From positions 868,001 through 932,000 of the forward strand of contig NZ_CP009244.1 in assembly GCF_001941425.1 (NCBI RefSeq): a stretch of DNA of 64,000 bases, read 5' to 3'. The notes below the pieces were generated by a model that worked only from the letters and a program-made list of their open reading frames with translations, was not told the DNA's origin and did not search any database. The position numbers and the translations under genes are program-made. Positions 37,613 through 45,583 of the stretch are shown piece after piece; positions within the stretch are counted from its first letter, which is position 1, and each line of letters opens with the position of its first letter. This stretch comes from Corynebacterium ammoniagenes DSM 20306 (GTDB lineage Bacteria > Actinomycetota > Actinomycetes > Mycobacteriales > Mycobacteriaceae).

Positions 37613-38096
37613 CAGGGATCTCGCAGAATGATTCATAATGGTCATCGGTGTAGTACCACACTTCCGGATCTGTTTCGGACCCGCCGCCGGTAATGATGCG
37701 GCGCTCACCACGGTGGTCTAAACTGGGGGTTTCAACGGTGTATTCGCGGTAAAAGTCAGAAGACTGACTGGGCAAAATACCCTCGTAATTTCCAAAATGG
37801 CGATTGTCATTGTCTGGATACTCATAAGGACCGCCGGCCAGGATATCGTCGCGGGTCTCTTCTGCCTCATCCGGCAGCGACGCCAGCGCGCAGGTCTCAG
37901 AATCCGCAGAGTCTGCAGAGACCGCGGAACTCTGCGTCTCAGTGTCGCTCGAAGCTTCTTTAGAATTATCGGAGCTGAGATCGATGCCAAAGTATCCGGC
38001 GACTAAAACCACCACGGCGCCACCGATAATGGCGGGCAGTGACTTTTTGCCTCGGGCGGATTGTCCTGATGAGGAATCCTTGGATGCGGGTGCCAT
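37602..38096 (-). CDS. RNase Sa/T1-type guanyl-specific ribonuclease, membrane-anchored or secreted
   Basis: A 164-residue protein with an uncleaved-looking membrane helix at about 20-36, a Ser/Asp-rich linker and an RNase Sa-like domain (69-160). Catalytic residues are all present: Glu118 in YREYTV, Arg132/133 in RRIITG and His153 in DDHYESF. Cys69 and Cys158 match the disulfide of RNase Sa. Such enzymes cut single-stranded RNA after G and work outside the cytoplasm. ATG 38096 is my choice; in-frame ATG 38105 and TTG 38129 lie upstream and no clear ribosome binding site decides. The gene order RNase-barstar is that of a toxin-inhibitor pair. Confidence 0.85.
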   Translation of the reverse strand: MAPASKDSSSGQSARGKKSLPAIIGGAVVVLVAGYFGIDLSSDNSKEASSDTETQSSAVSADSADSETCALASLPDEAEETRDDILAGGPYEYPDNDNRHFGNYEGILPSQSSDFYREYTVETPSLDHRGERRIITGGGSETDPEVWYYTDDHYESFCEIPDAE

Positions 38097-38196
38097 GCGC
38101 ACCATTGTTGCAGCCAAAGCCCACCGCAACGAAATTAGGTCTGCTTAAGTGATCAGCTTTCGGTTCGATTTGGTGCGACACGGTAATGTTTAGAGT

Positions 38197-40101
38197 ATGG
38201 CACGAGGCAGAATTCCGGAGAGCGATATTCAAGCGATCCGTGAACGCGCCCCGATTGAGGAAATCGTGGGCGAATATGTCCAGCTCAAGCCAGCTGGCTA
38301 CGACAGTTTAAAAGGACTGTCCCCATTTAAGGAAGAAAAGACCCCGTCTTTTCACGTTCGCCCCCAACGTGGTTACTATCACTGCTTTTCCACCGGCAAC
38401 GGCGGCGACGTTTTCAAGTTCCTCATGGAAATGGAACAAGTATCCTTTCCGGAGGCCGTGGAATCAGTCGCGCAAAAAATCGGTTACCACATCAACTACC
38501 AGGGCGGTACGACTGGCGCCCGGGATGAAAAGCCCGGCACCCGCCAGCGCCTTGTTGCGGCCAATAAAGCGGCGCACGAGTTCTACCGCCACCAGCTGGA
38601 GACCCCCGAAGCCGCCACCGCACGCAATTTCTTGTTAGATCGCGGGTTTAGCCAAGACATCATCTACACCTTCGAATGCGGCTACGCCCCGGCAGGCTGG
38701 GATACCACCACGAAGTATTTACTGCGCAAGGGCTTTAGCTTCGAAGAGTTAGAAGCCGCCGGTATTTCCAAGATGGGCAAGCGCGGTCCCATTGATCGTT
38801 TTCACCGCCGCCTGTTGTGGCCGATTAAAGACTTAGCCGGCAATGTCATTGGCTTTGGCGCCCGCAAGCTTTTCGATGACGACAAGCTCGGCAAGTACAT
38901 GAACACCCCTGAGACCATGCTGTACAACAAATCCAAGGTACTTTTTGGTCTCGACCTTGCCAAGCGCGAAATCGCCTCGCAGCGCCAAGCCGTTGTGGTC
39001 GAAGGCTATACCGATGTCATGGCGATGTACGCCGCCGGTGTGACCACCGCAGTGGCGTCTTGCGGTACCGCTTTTGGCGGCCCACACCTACAAGTACTAC
39101 GTCGGCTCATGTTGGATGACTCCTATTTCAACGGCGAGCTCATCTACACCTTCGACGGCGATGAAGCCGGACAAAAAGCCGCCATGCGCGCCTTTGAAGG
39201 CGAACAGAAATTCACCGGCCAATCATTTGTCGCCGTTGCCCCCGAAGGCATGGACCCCTGCGATCTGCGCTTAGAACGCGGCGATGCCGCCGTACGCGAC
39301 CTAGTTGCCGACCGCATCCCCATGTTTGAGTTTGTCATCCAGTCCGTGCTGTCGGAATACCGCGTGGACACTGCCGAAGGTCGCCTGCAAGCGCTTCGCC
39401 GTGCCGTACCAGTCGTGGCACAAATCCGCGATGAACCACTGCAGCGCGAATACGCGCGCCGCCTTGCCGGCTGGGTGGGCTGGCCTGACCCGGATGAAGT
39501 CCTACAACAAGTCCGCGCCGAAGTACGCAAGCCGAAAAAGCCCGAACCACGCCGTACGATTTTATCTGACTCCCGCAGCACCGAAGTGCCCTCTACACCT
39601 GCGCCCATGATCCGACCGCCGTCCCCGCGGGAGACGCACCTGTGGCCACAACGCGAAGCACTCAAAGTCGCCCTGCAGTTCCCGAACGTCGCCGGCGCTT
39701 ACTTCGATGGCGTGGATGAAGAAGCCTTTACCAATGAGGCCTACCGCATTGTCCGCAATGCCATTATCACCGCCGGCGGCGCCACCCAAGGCGCGCAGCA
39801 GCCCACCGTGGAATGGATCGCCAATGTTGCCGGTGAAATGCTCGATCTCACCGGCCGCAATTTCGTCTCTGAGCTCGCCGTCGAAGAAATCCTGCCGACT
39901 GGACTATCCATGGAAGAATACGCCGACATGGTCTTATCCCGCCTGCAGGAATCTCAAGTAGGCAACCACATCGCGGAGCTTAAAGCCCGTCTGGGCCGCA
40001 TGCGCCCCTCTGAGGATGAAGAAGCCTACAACTCGCTGTTTGCGGACTTGGTCGCATTAGAACAAGCCCGCCGCGAGTTAAATAACCGCGCCTTCCGCTA
40101 A
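38197..40101 (+). CDS. dnaG: DNA primase DnaG
   Basis: A 634-residue primase that makes RNA primers for replication. The N-terminal zinc-domain fold is recognisable, but three of the four usual CHC2 ligands are replaced: Ser42 for Cys, Lys45 for His, Thr66 for Cys, with only Cys63 kept. The TOPRIM core is intact (VVVEGYTDVMAMYAAGV with catalytic Glu, YTFDGDEAGQKAA), and a C-terminal DnaB-interaction domain follows. It presumably still functions, as it is the only primase gene seen and its frame is intact. Confidence 0.95.
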   Translation: MARGRIPESDIQAIRERAPIEEIVGEYVQLKPAGYDSLKGLSPFKEEKTPSFHVRPQRGYYHCFSTGNGGDVFKFLMEMEQVSFPEAVESVAQKIGYHINYQGGTTGARDEKPGTRQRLVAANKAAHEFYRHQLETPEAATARNFLLDRGFSQDIIYTFECGYAPAGWDTTTKYLLRKGFSFEELEAAGISKMGKRGPIDRFHRRLLWPIKDLAGNVIGFGARKLFDDDKLGKYMNTPETMLYNKSKVLFGLDLAKREIASQRQAVVVEGYTDVMAMYAAGVTTAVASCGTAFGGPHLQVLRRLMLDDSYFNGELIYTFDGDEAGQKAAMRAFEGEQKFTGQSFVAVAPEGMDPCDLRLERGDAAVRDLVADRIPMFEFVIQSVLSEYRVDTAEGRLQALRRAVPVVAQIRDEPLQREYARRLAGWVGWPDPDEVLQQVRAEVRKPKKPEPRRTILSDSRSTEVPSTPAPMIRPPSPRETHLWPQREALKVALQFPNVAGAYFDGVDEEAFTNEAYRIVRNAIITAGGATQGAQQPTVEWIANVAGEMLDLTGRNFVSELAVEEILPTGLSMEEYADMVLSRLQESQVGNHIAELKARLGRMRPSEDEEAYNSLFADLVALEQARRELNNRAFR

Positions 40102-40113
40102 TTCGCCAACCTT

Positions 40114-40383
40114 CTAATCCTCATCTACTTCATAGATGCGATCCGGCTCATTTGCCTGATCGTTTTTCTTTTTCTTCCCGCGGTTGAGATCTTTAATTTC
40201 ACGCATGCGCGGATCTGGGTCTAGACGGTTAGCAATCGTCTTACGCGTTGCCTTGACGGCGTTTTTTGCCATAGGGGAGTTGATGGTCTTTTCGTAGGCA
40301 TTTTTAATTTGGTGGAAACGCTTGCGGCCTGCCTTGGTTCCAAGGACATAACCTGCAGCGGCACCGACTACGAATTGAAACAT
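40114..40383 (-). CDS. YtxH-like small membrane protein
   Basis: An 89-residue protein with the N-terminal glycine-rich membrane segment FQFVVGAAAGYVLGTKAGRKRF, characteristic of YtxH-like proteins, and a basic then acidic helical tail. ATG 40383 follows AGGGAG; an in-frame GTG at 40395 is less likely. Convergent with dnaG. Conserved beside dnaG in corynebacteria as far as I recall; function unknown. Confidence 0.75.
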   Translation of the reverse strand: MFQFVVGAAAGYVLGTKAGRKRFHQIKNAYEKTINSPMAKNAVKATRKTIANRLDPDPRMREIKDLNRGKKKKNDQANEPDRIYEVDED

Positions 40384-40952
40384 TATTTGGTCCACTCCCT
40401 GTACTGTGTTCGATATTTATGCGTACTATCCGGTACTAGCCTACCGGTTCATGCAGTACGACGACGATACTGGACAGTACTCAGTACGTTCCCAAAGCGC
40501 AGTTTTCTCGCTACAGCGGGGCAGTAATAGGGGATGTAAGTATTCAAATACGCTAAACACTTCCCAGGCCGGAGTTAATCGGATAGTTTTAGCAGTGTGG
40601 AGTTTGAATCTCTGTTGCCCCAGGCAACCTCAGCTGCGCTTGCTACAGCCGCCTTGTTCGTGGCCAGTCACGCCCAGGATCAAACTCATCGCGGCCCAAA
40701 ACCACACGAATCCGTCGAAATCTTCTCCGGATTAGAACCTAAATAGGCCACGGGTAGGTCGCTCGAACTGCACAACATTAGACCCCTGTGATGCATGCAG
40801 ATCACTACCGACCGGTGAAATCGAGCTTTTCATTGTAAGGTAAAAGCGTTCCCTGCCAATTTGATTAGAAAGTTTGGAAACCCCTGCCACCCCACTGCCG
40901 GAGTTGTAAGGTCAATTATTTTTGGTTTCCAAATGATTTAGTGAGGAGAAAA
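40384..40952. other. Gap of about 570 bases, regulatory-looking, no gene
   Basis: No convincing protein. From 40398 to 40490 the tetramer GTAC occurs six times, some as inverted pairs around ATCCG and TCA. A small hairpin GTTGCC-CCA-GGCAAC lies at 40614-40628. Closer to wecB, TTGTAAGGT is repeated directly at 40833 and 40904. It must hold the divergent promoters of the YtxH-like gene and wecB. Confidence 0.5.
40873..40933. promoter_or_regulatory. Long-spaced inverted repeat in the wecB leader
   Basis: TTTGGAAACC at 40873-40882 and GGTTTCCAAA at 40924-40933 are perfect inverse copies 41 bases apart, ending about nine bases before the wecB Shine-Dalgarno GAGGAG. They could be paired operators with looping or a leader hairpin that presents the ribosome binding site. 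Confidence 0.45.
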
Positions 40953-42158
40953 ATGAGCAAGCCAAAAATTATGACCGTTTATGGCACCCGCCCAGAAGCG
41001 ATCAAGGTAGCTCCAGTAATTAAAGCTTTGGAAGCAGATGACCGATTTGAGTCCATCGCAGTTTCTACTGGCCAGCACAAGGAAATGCTCGAGCAGGTCA
41101 ATTCCATGTTTGGGATTACCCCGGCGTATGACCTTGGGCTGATGAAGCCTGGGCAAAAGCTCAATGAAATTGTCTCCCGCGCGTTGGCCGGACTTGATGA
41201 AATCATCGCTGAAGTTGAACCCGATGTCATCATCTCGCAGGGGGATACTTCCACCGCGATGACTGCCGCGATGGCTGGATTTCACCGCGGGGTAAAGATC
41301 GTTCACCTGGAAGCTGGACTTCGAACTGGTGATATTTATTCACCATTCCCGGAAGAAGCCAACCGCAAGATCATCGGCCAAGTCGCGTCCTTGCACTTGG
41401 CACCGACGGAAGGTTCGCTTGAGAACCTCCGGATGGAAAACTTCCGTTCCAAAGACATCGTTGTTACCGGCAATACCGTAATTGATGCCTTGCTGGAAGC
41501 TGCTAGCTGGGATACCACCTTTACCGATCCGAAGTTGGAAGCTGCCGCTGCTACGGATAAGCAGATGGTGGTTGTAACGACTCACCGCCGAGAGAACCTC
41601 GACGCCATGAAGGAGATCGGTGGTGCCGTACAGGACCTGGCAACTGCCTACCCTGATATCTATTTTGCACTGCCTCTGCACCTAAACCCAGCGGTACGCC
41701 TAGCAGTCCTTCCAGAAGTTGAAGATCTCGACAACGTCATCATTACTGACCCACTTCCATATGATCAGTTCACCAAGCTTCAGGGCCGCGCCACCATCAT
41801 CCTCACCGATTCCGGCGGAGTCCAAGAAGAAGCACCATCGTTGGGCAAGCCAGTGCTAGTCATGCGTCAGAACACCGAGCGCCCCGAAGCGGTAGTCTCC
41901 AGCACCGTTAAGCTGGTCGGTACTAACCGCGATCTCATCGTGGCAGAAGCCAAGCTTCTCCTAGACGATGAAGCAGCCTTTGAAGCCATGGCTAATGCCG
42001 TTAATCCTTACGGTGACGGTAAAGCCGCAGAACGCTCCGTAGCAGCAATCGCTGCGCTTTTGGGACTGGGCGAGCGAGCTGAGAACTTCAGCCCCGAAAC
42101 TGAAGTTGAAGAAGAGCGAATTCCGCGGTTTGAGGAAGTAGTCACCAGCGACGTATAG
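40953..42158 (+). CDS. wecB: UDP-N-acetylglucosamine 2-epimerase (non-hydrolysing)
   Basis: A 401-residue GT-B-fold enzyme that interconverts UDP-GlcNAc and UDP-ManNAc in the cytoplasm. MTVYGTRPEAIKVAPVIKAL at the N-terminus, HLEAGLRTGD in the middle and LTDSGGVQEEAPSLGKPVLVMR near residue 285 are diagnostic. ATG 40953 follows GAGGAG. UDP-ManNAc usually feeds teichoic-acid-like or capsular polymers, so it may serve the glycan island that begins 560 bases further on, although the tRNA-Asn gene lies between and its own composition is core-like. Confidence 0.95.
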   Translation: MSKPKIMTVYGTRPEAIKVAPVIKALEADDRFESIAVSTGQHKEMLEQVNSMFGITPAYDLGLMKPGQKLNEIVSRALAGLDEIIAEVEPDVIISQGDTSTAMTAAMAGFHRGVKIVHLEAGLRTGDIYSPFPEEANRKIIGQVASLHLAPTEGSLENLRMENFRSKDIVVTGNTVIDALLEAASWDTTFTDPKLEAAAATDKQMVVVTTHRRENLDAMKEIGGAVQDLATAYPDIYFALPLHLNPAVRLAVLPEVEDLDNVIITDPLPYDQFTKLQGRATIILTDSGGVQEEAPSLGKPVLVMRQNTERPEAVVSSTVKLVGTNRDLIVAEAKLLLDDEAAFEAMANAVNPYGDGKAAERSVAAIAALLGLGERAENFSPETEVEEERIPRFEEVVTSDV

Positions 42159-42345
42159 AGCCGACTTCTTCCAGTGGCCCGATTCTAGTTATTACTATTC
42201 GCCGGCAGGGAGCTCGGTATTTCGTGCTCGCTGCTGGTCGAGTCGTAATCTTATAGCGATTTTGCTGCAATGATTAAATAGCTAGGCCGGGCGGACCCAT
42301 TGCTCACTAGTCCTTGCTGGTTCAGGCCACAACCTATGAATACGC

Positions 42346-42375
42346 AAAAGAGGCTGCCGAATGCCGACAACCTCT
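42346..42375 (-). terminator. Terminator of tRNA-Asn
   Basis: On the minus strand AGAGGTTGTC and GGCAGCCTCT pair (with G-U wobbles) around GGCATTC and are followed by TTTT. It ends 8 bases beyond the tRNA 3' end. Confidence 0.75.
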
Positions 42376-42382
42376 CTGACTG

Positions 42383-42455
42383 CTCCTCCAACTGGGCTCG
42401 AACCAGTGACCCTTCGATTAACAGTCGAATGCTCTGCCAACTGAGCTATGGAGGA
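42383..42455 (-). tRNA. tRNA-Asn (GTT)
   Basis: The minus strand folds as a 73-base cloverleaf: acceptor TCCTCCA/TGGAGGA with discriminator G, D arm GCTC...GAGC, anticodon arm TTCGA-CTGTTAA-TCGAA with anticodon GTT (42420-42422) and T arm CTGG-TTCGAGC-CCAG. CCA is not encoded. Part of its anticodon arm is duplicated at 32837-32855, beside the nuclease-STAND island. Confidence 0.97.
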
Positions 42456-42715
42456 ATAGGTTGCAAATCTAACCGCGGTGCGGCTCGCTGCAACGAGACT
42501 TAACTATATAAGAGCTCGTTCAAATTTGGCAAATCGCCAGTTCAGAGCCGGCTTTAAGTTTCGATAAGAAGACGCGCTAGGTGAATGCGATGGGGATGAA
42601 GTTATGAATATCAAGGAAATCCAGATAGGTGCCCGATAATCCACTAGACTTTTCGGGTGGTATCTTTAAGGCATATTGTCGTGATTGAACGAAGGTCGGG
42701 GGAGGAGCCTCTGAG

Positions 42716-44011
42716 TTGAAAATTCTAGTAATTTCTCAGTACTGGGCTCCAGAGAATGGAGTCCCACAGAGGCGCTGGACATGGCTGACTAGCATCTTGG
42801 AGGCCGATGGCCATTCCGTGACGGTGATTGCTCCGCCTCCTCACTATGATCGCAGCCCAAGTTTGTCTGAGTGGTGGAGATCTGGTGGATTTCGAACCCG
42901 AATTGAGCATCCGGAAGGTGGGCGGACGGAGACTATTGTACGAACTGGATTTTTTCCTGCCGGACGTTCTCTGACACAAAGGATCCTTAACCAAGCGGTG
43001 GTAGCAGTTGCTGCGTTGTGGGTGGTTGTAAAAAGGCCAGGGGTTCTTAAAGACTACAGGCCAGAATTGATTATCGGTTCAGTTCCCGCTCTACCAACTG
43101 CAGTAGTAACTTACCTTGCATCAAAAAGATTTCATGCACCCTACGTGGTTGATCTTCGAGATGCTTGGCCGGAACTGATAAATGAGCGGGAGAGTTGGAA
43201 TTCTGGACTGGGGAACCCTTCGTTGCGAGAAACACTTTTGTCGAAAGGTCCAGTGCAGTTTCTAGGAGCTGTAACAAAGCACGCCATCAACTTTAGTCTC
43301 CAAAGAGCGAGTGCATTGATCGTTACCTCGACGCGTTTGGGCAACTCTTTAAGGCAAAAATTCCCTGAGTCTGATTCCTCAAATGCCAAGCCCATTGCGG
43401 TTGTCAGAAATGTCTTTCCCGTCGAAAGTCGATACGAAAGACGGCCGAAAGTTACAGAATCTTTAGGGCAACTTAATGTCTTATACGCCGGGACGTTAGG
43501 TCGTGCGCAGAACCTTTCAAATGCAGTATATGCAGTTGCGATAGCCCAAGAGAACGGGTACGAAGTTAACCTTCGTTTTGTGGGAGCTGGGGCTGCTCGC
43601 CAAGAGCTAGTGAGGATTGCAAAGGCGCTTGCGGTTAATGTTGAGTTCAGCTCTCGTGCTGCAGCCGAAGAACTATCCGAACATTACACCTGGGCAGACT
43701 CAGCTCTCGTGCATTTGACTGATTGGGATGCTCTTAATCGAGCCGTACCGTCGAAAACTTACGAGCTTATGAGTTGTGGGCTTCATATCAGTGCTGTGGC
43801 TGACGGAGAAACAAAGGCGTTGGTTGAGAAACTTGGAGCCGGACATGTTGTTTCTCCTGAGAAACCACATGAACTTGCATTGCTTTGGAAGAAGCTGATT
43901 GATGAGCCCCAAAAATTAGAGGTTTCTTCCGAAGGAGCCAGCTGGGTCGAGGAGCAGCGTACAACAGTCGCTCCTAACGAGTTATTGCGGGTTGTAAAGT
44001 GTTTCCAGTGA
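42716..44011 (+). CDS. Glycosyltransferase family 4-type, WbuB-like
   Basis: A 431-residue GT-B glycosyltransferase. The N-terminus KILVISQYWAPENGVPQRRWTWLTSIL and PYVVDLRDAWPELINE are typical of the GT4 group that includes the fucosyltransferase WbuB. The C-terminal donor site runs LNVLYAGTLGRAQNLSNAV to PSKTYELMSCGLHI. It probably transfers a sugar from an NDP-donor to a lipid-linked glycan on the cytoplasmic face. TTG 42716 starts behind GGGGGAGGAG. It is the first gene of the AT-rich glycan island and overlaps the next gene by about 12 bases. Confidence 0.88.
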   Translation: MKILVISQYWAPENGVPQRRWTWLTSILEADGHSVTVIAPPPHYDRSPSLSEWWRSGGFRTRIEHPEGGRTETIVRTGFFPAGRSLTQRILNQAVVAVAALWVVVKRPGVLKDYRPELIIGSVPALPTAVVTYLASKRFHAPYVVDLRDAWPELINERESWNSGLGNPSLRETLLSKGPVQFLGAVTKHAINFSLQRASALIVTSTRLGNSLRQKFPESDSSNAKPIAVVRNVFPVESRYERRPKVTESLGQLNVLYAGTLGRAQNLSNAVYAVAIAQENGYEVNLRFVGAGAARQELVRIAKALAVNVEFSSRAAAEELSEHYTWADSALVHLTDWDALNRAVPSKTYELMSCGLHISAVADGETKALVEKLGAGHVVSPEKPHELALLWKKLIDEPQKLEVSSEGASWVEEQRTTVAPNELLRVVKCFQ

Positions 44012-45555
44012 CTTTATTGAACCCTATTCGACTAAAAACTGCGTACCGGCGTCTCACTCTTGTGGTTAGTCTGTTTAGCGTGCATTTGTTGGAGGACCCA
44101 AATGATCTTTTTGCGAAGATTGGCCAGAAGATTCGTCGGCGAGGGCTGGGGGTACCTACGTTTAAGTTGCCAACGCCGAGTAAGTCCGCTGAGGAGCTGT
44201 GGGTTTTAGGAGAACTCTCAAAAAGTGTTGAAGAGTTTGCGAAAAGCGGTGTCCGAGGGAAGTTGCGGGCTCGCAAAATCCGGCGTCAATTAGTGGAACT
44301 TGCTATGCCTGTTAAAGCGAGCGCTAAATTAGAACATACCTCTGGTCAGATTAAGGTTCTTTTCTATTTTACAAACTCTAAGCCGTTTACTCAGTCTGGC
44401 TATACCGAACGCTCACATCAACTTTTAAAGGCCCTAAAGAACCATGGTGTTAGCGTACGAGGGGTTACTCGCTTAGGCTATCCAGCGGTAATTGGGTCTT
44501 TCCCAACCCGAGGATGTTCAGTGGTAGACGGTATAAAATATGTCCACCTGTTGCCTAAGATATTTCCAATCGAAAAGAAAGCTCAGATTGACCTGGCAGT
44601 CCGTATGCTTGTGAAAGAAGCACGGGACTTTGACGCGACAGTTTTACATACGACTACGGATTTTAAGAACGCCATCGTAGTATCGCGGGCTGCCGAAATC
44701 CTTGGAATACCTTGGGTCTATGAGACCCGAGGAGAATTGCATAAAACCTGGCTATCGAAAAGACCTGAAAATGTCCAAACCGACGCGATTTCGTCCGAGT
44801 TTTATTTAACTGCATCGAGGAAAGAACTCGAGTCAATGAGAAACGCAGCGGCTGTCGTCCAATTGAGCGAAATTTCAAAAGCTAGCGCAGTTGGAGCAGG
44901 AATCTCAGGTGACAAGATATCCATTGTCCCAAATGCAGTGTCTGCCATTGAAATTGGGCGAAATTACGATAAAGACGTGGTCCGGGAAGAACTTGGTCTT
45001 CAAAAAGGCAAGAAGACTGTAGGTGCCATTACTTCGGTCGTTCAATATGAGGGCTTGGACGATCTATTGGCAGCGGTGAAGCTACTTCCTGAAATCCATT
45101 GCATAATTGTAGGAGACGGAGAATCGGCATCATCTCTTGAGCGATTGGTTCGAGAACTCGGCATTGAAGACCAAGTGAAATTCATCGGCAAACAACCTAG
45201 CGAATCGATTTGGAAATGGTATGCCGCACTTGATCTTTTTGTAATCCCAAGAAAGAACCAAGAAGTCTGTCGGACAGTCACACCGATTAAGACTTTGCTC
45301 GCTCAAGCGAATGGTATCACGGTTGTTGCTTCTGATTTGCCTGCTCTTAGGGAAGTTACGGGCAACAATGCTGTTTTTGTGTCTCCTGAGAATCCACGAA
45401 TACTAGCAAAAACCATTGAATTGATCTTTTCCCGAGATATGAAAGGTATGTATGACTTGCGACGGTCGTCGAGAAAATGGATTGAGACCCGAACATGGGA
45501 AGCAAATGCACTCCGGCTAACCGCTCTATATCGCCAGAGCAGAGAGACTCAATAA
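43999..45555 (+). CDS. Glycosyltransferase family 4-type
   Basis: A 518-residue protein. About 110 basic N-terminal residues precede a GT-B transferase: KVLFYFTNSKPFTQSGYTERSHQLLKAL, an acceptor domain with WVYETRGELHKTW, and a donor domain with SVVQYEGLDDLLAAVKLLPEI, IIVGDGES and the variant EX7E-like end TPIKTLLAQANGITVVASDLPALREV. It resembles the first transferase region of the 1511-residue protein at 53837, so the two are likely paralogues. The GTG at 43999 overlaps the upstream gene; GTG 44008, which overlaps the stop, is also possible. Confidence 0.85.
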   Translation: MFPVTLLNPIRLKTAYRRLTLVVSLFSVHLLEDPNDLFAKIGQKIRRRGLGVPTFKLPTPSKSAEELWVLGELSKSVEEFAKSGVRGKLRARKIRRQLVELAMPVKASAKLEHTSGQIKVLFYFTNSKPFTQSGYTERSHQLLKALKNHGVSVRGVTRLGYPAVIGSFPTRGCSVVDGIKYVHLLPKIFPIEKKAQIDLAVRMLVKEARDFDATVLHTTTDFKNAIVVSRAAEILGIPWVYETRGELHKTWLSKRPENVQTDAISSEFYLTASRKELESMRNAAAVVQLSEISKASAVGAGISGDKISIVPNAVSAIEIGRNYDKDVVREELGLQKGKKTVGAITSVVQYEGLDDLLAAVKLLPEIHCIIVGDGESASSLERLVRELGIEDQVKFIGKQPSESIWKWYAALDLFVIPRKNQEVCRTVTPIKTLLAQANGITVVASDLPALREVTGNNAVFVSPENPRILAKTIELIFSRDMKGMYDLRRSSRKWIETRTWEANALRLTALYRQSRETQ

Positions 45556-45583
45556 TTGGAGGGAATTATGTTCCTGAACTAGC

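Noticed and set aside
40570..40640. tRNA-like 3' half (AGTTTGAATCTC next to a GTTGCC hairpin)
   Set aside because: No matching acceptor or anticodon stem could be built around it.
40406..40735. 109-codon open frame upstream of wecB
   Set aside because: No ribosome binding site and low-complexity, Cys/Pro/Gln-rich translation; the stretch looks regulatory.
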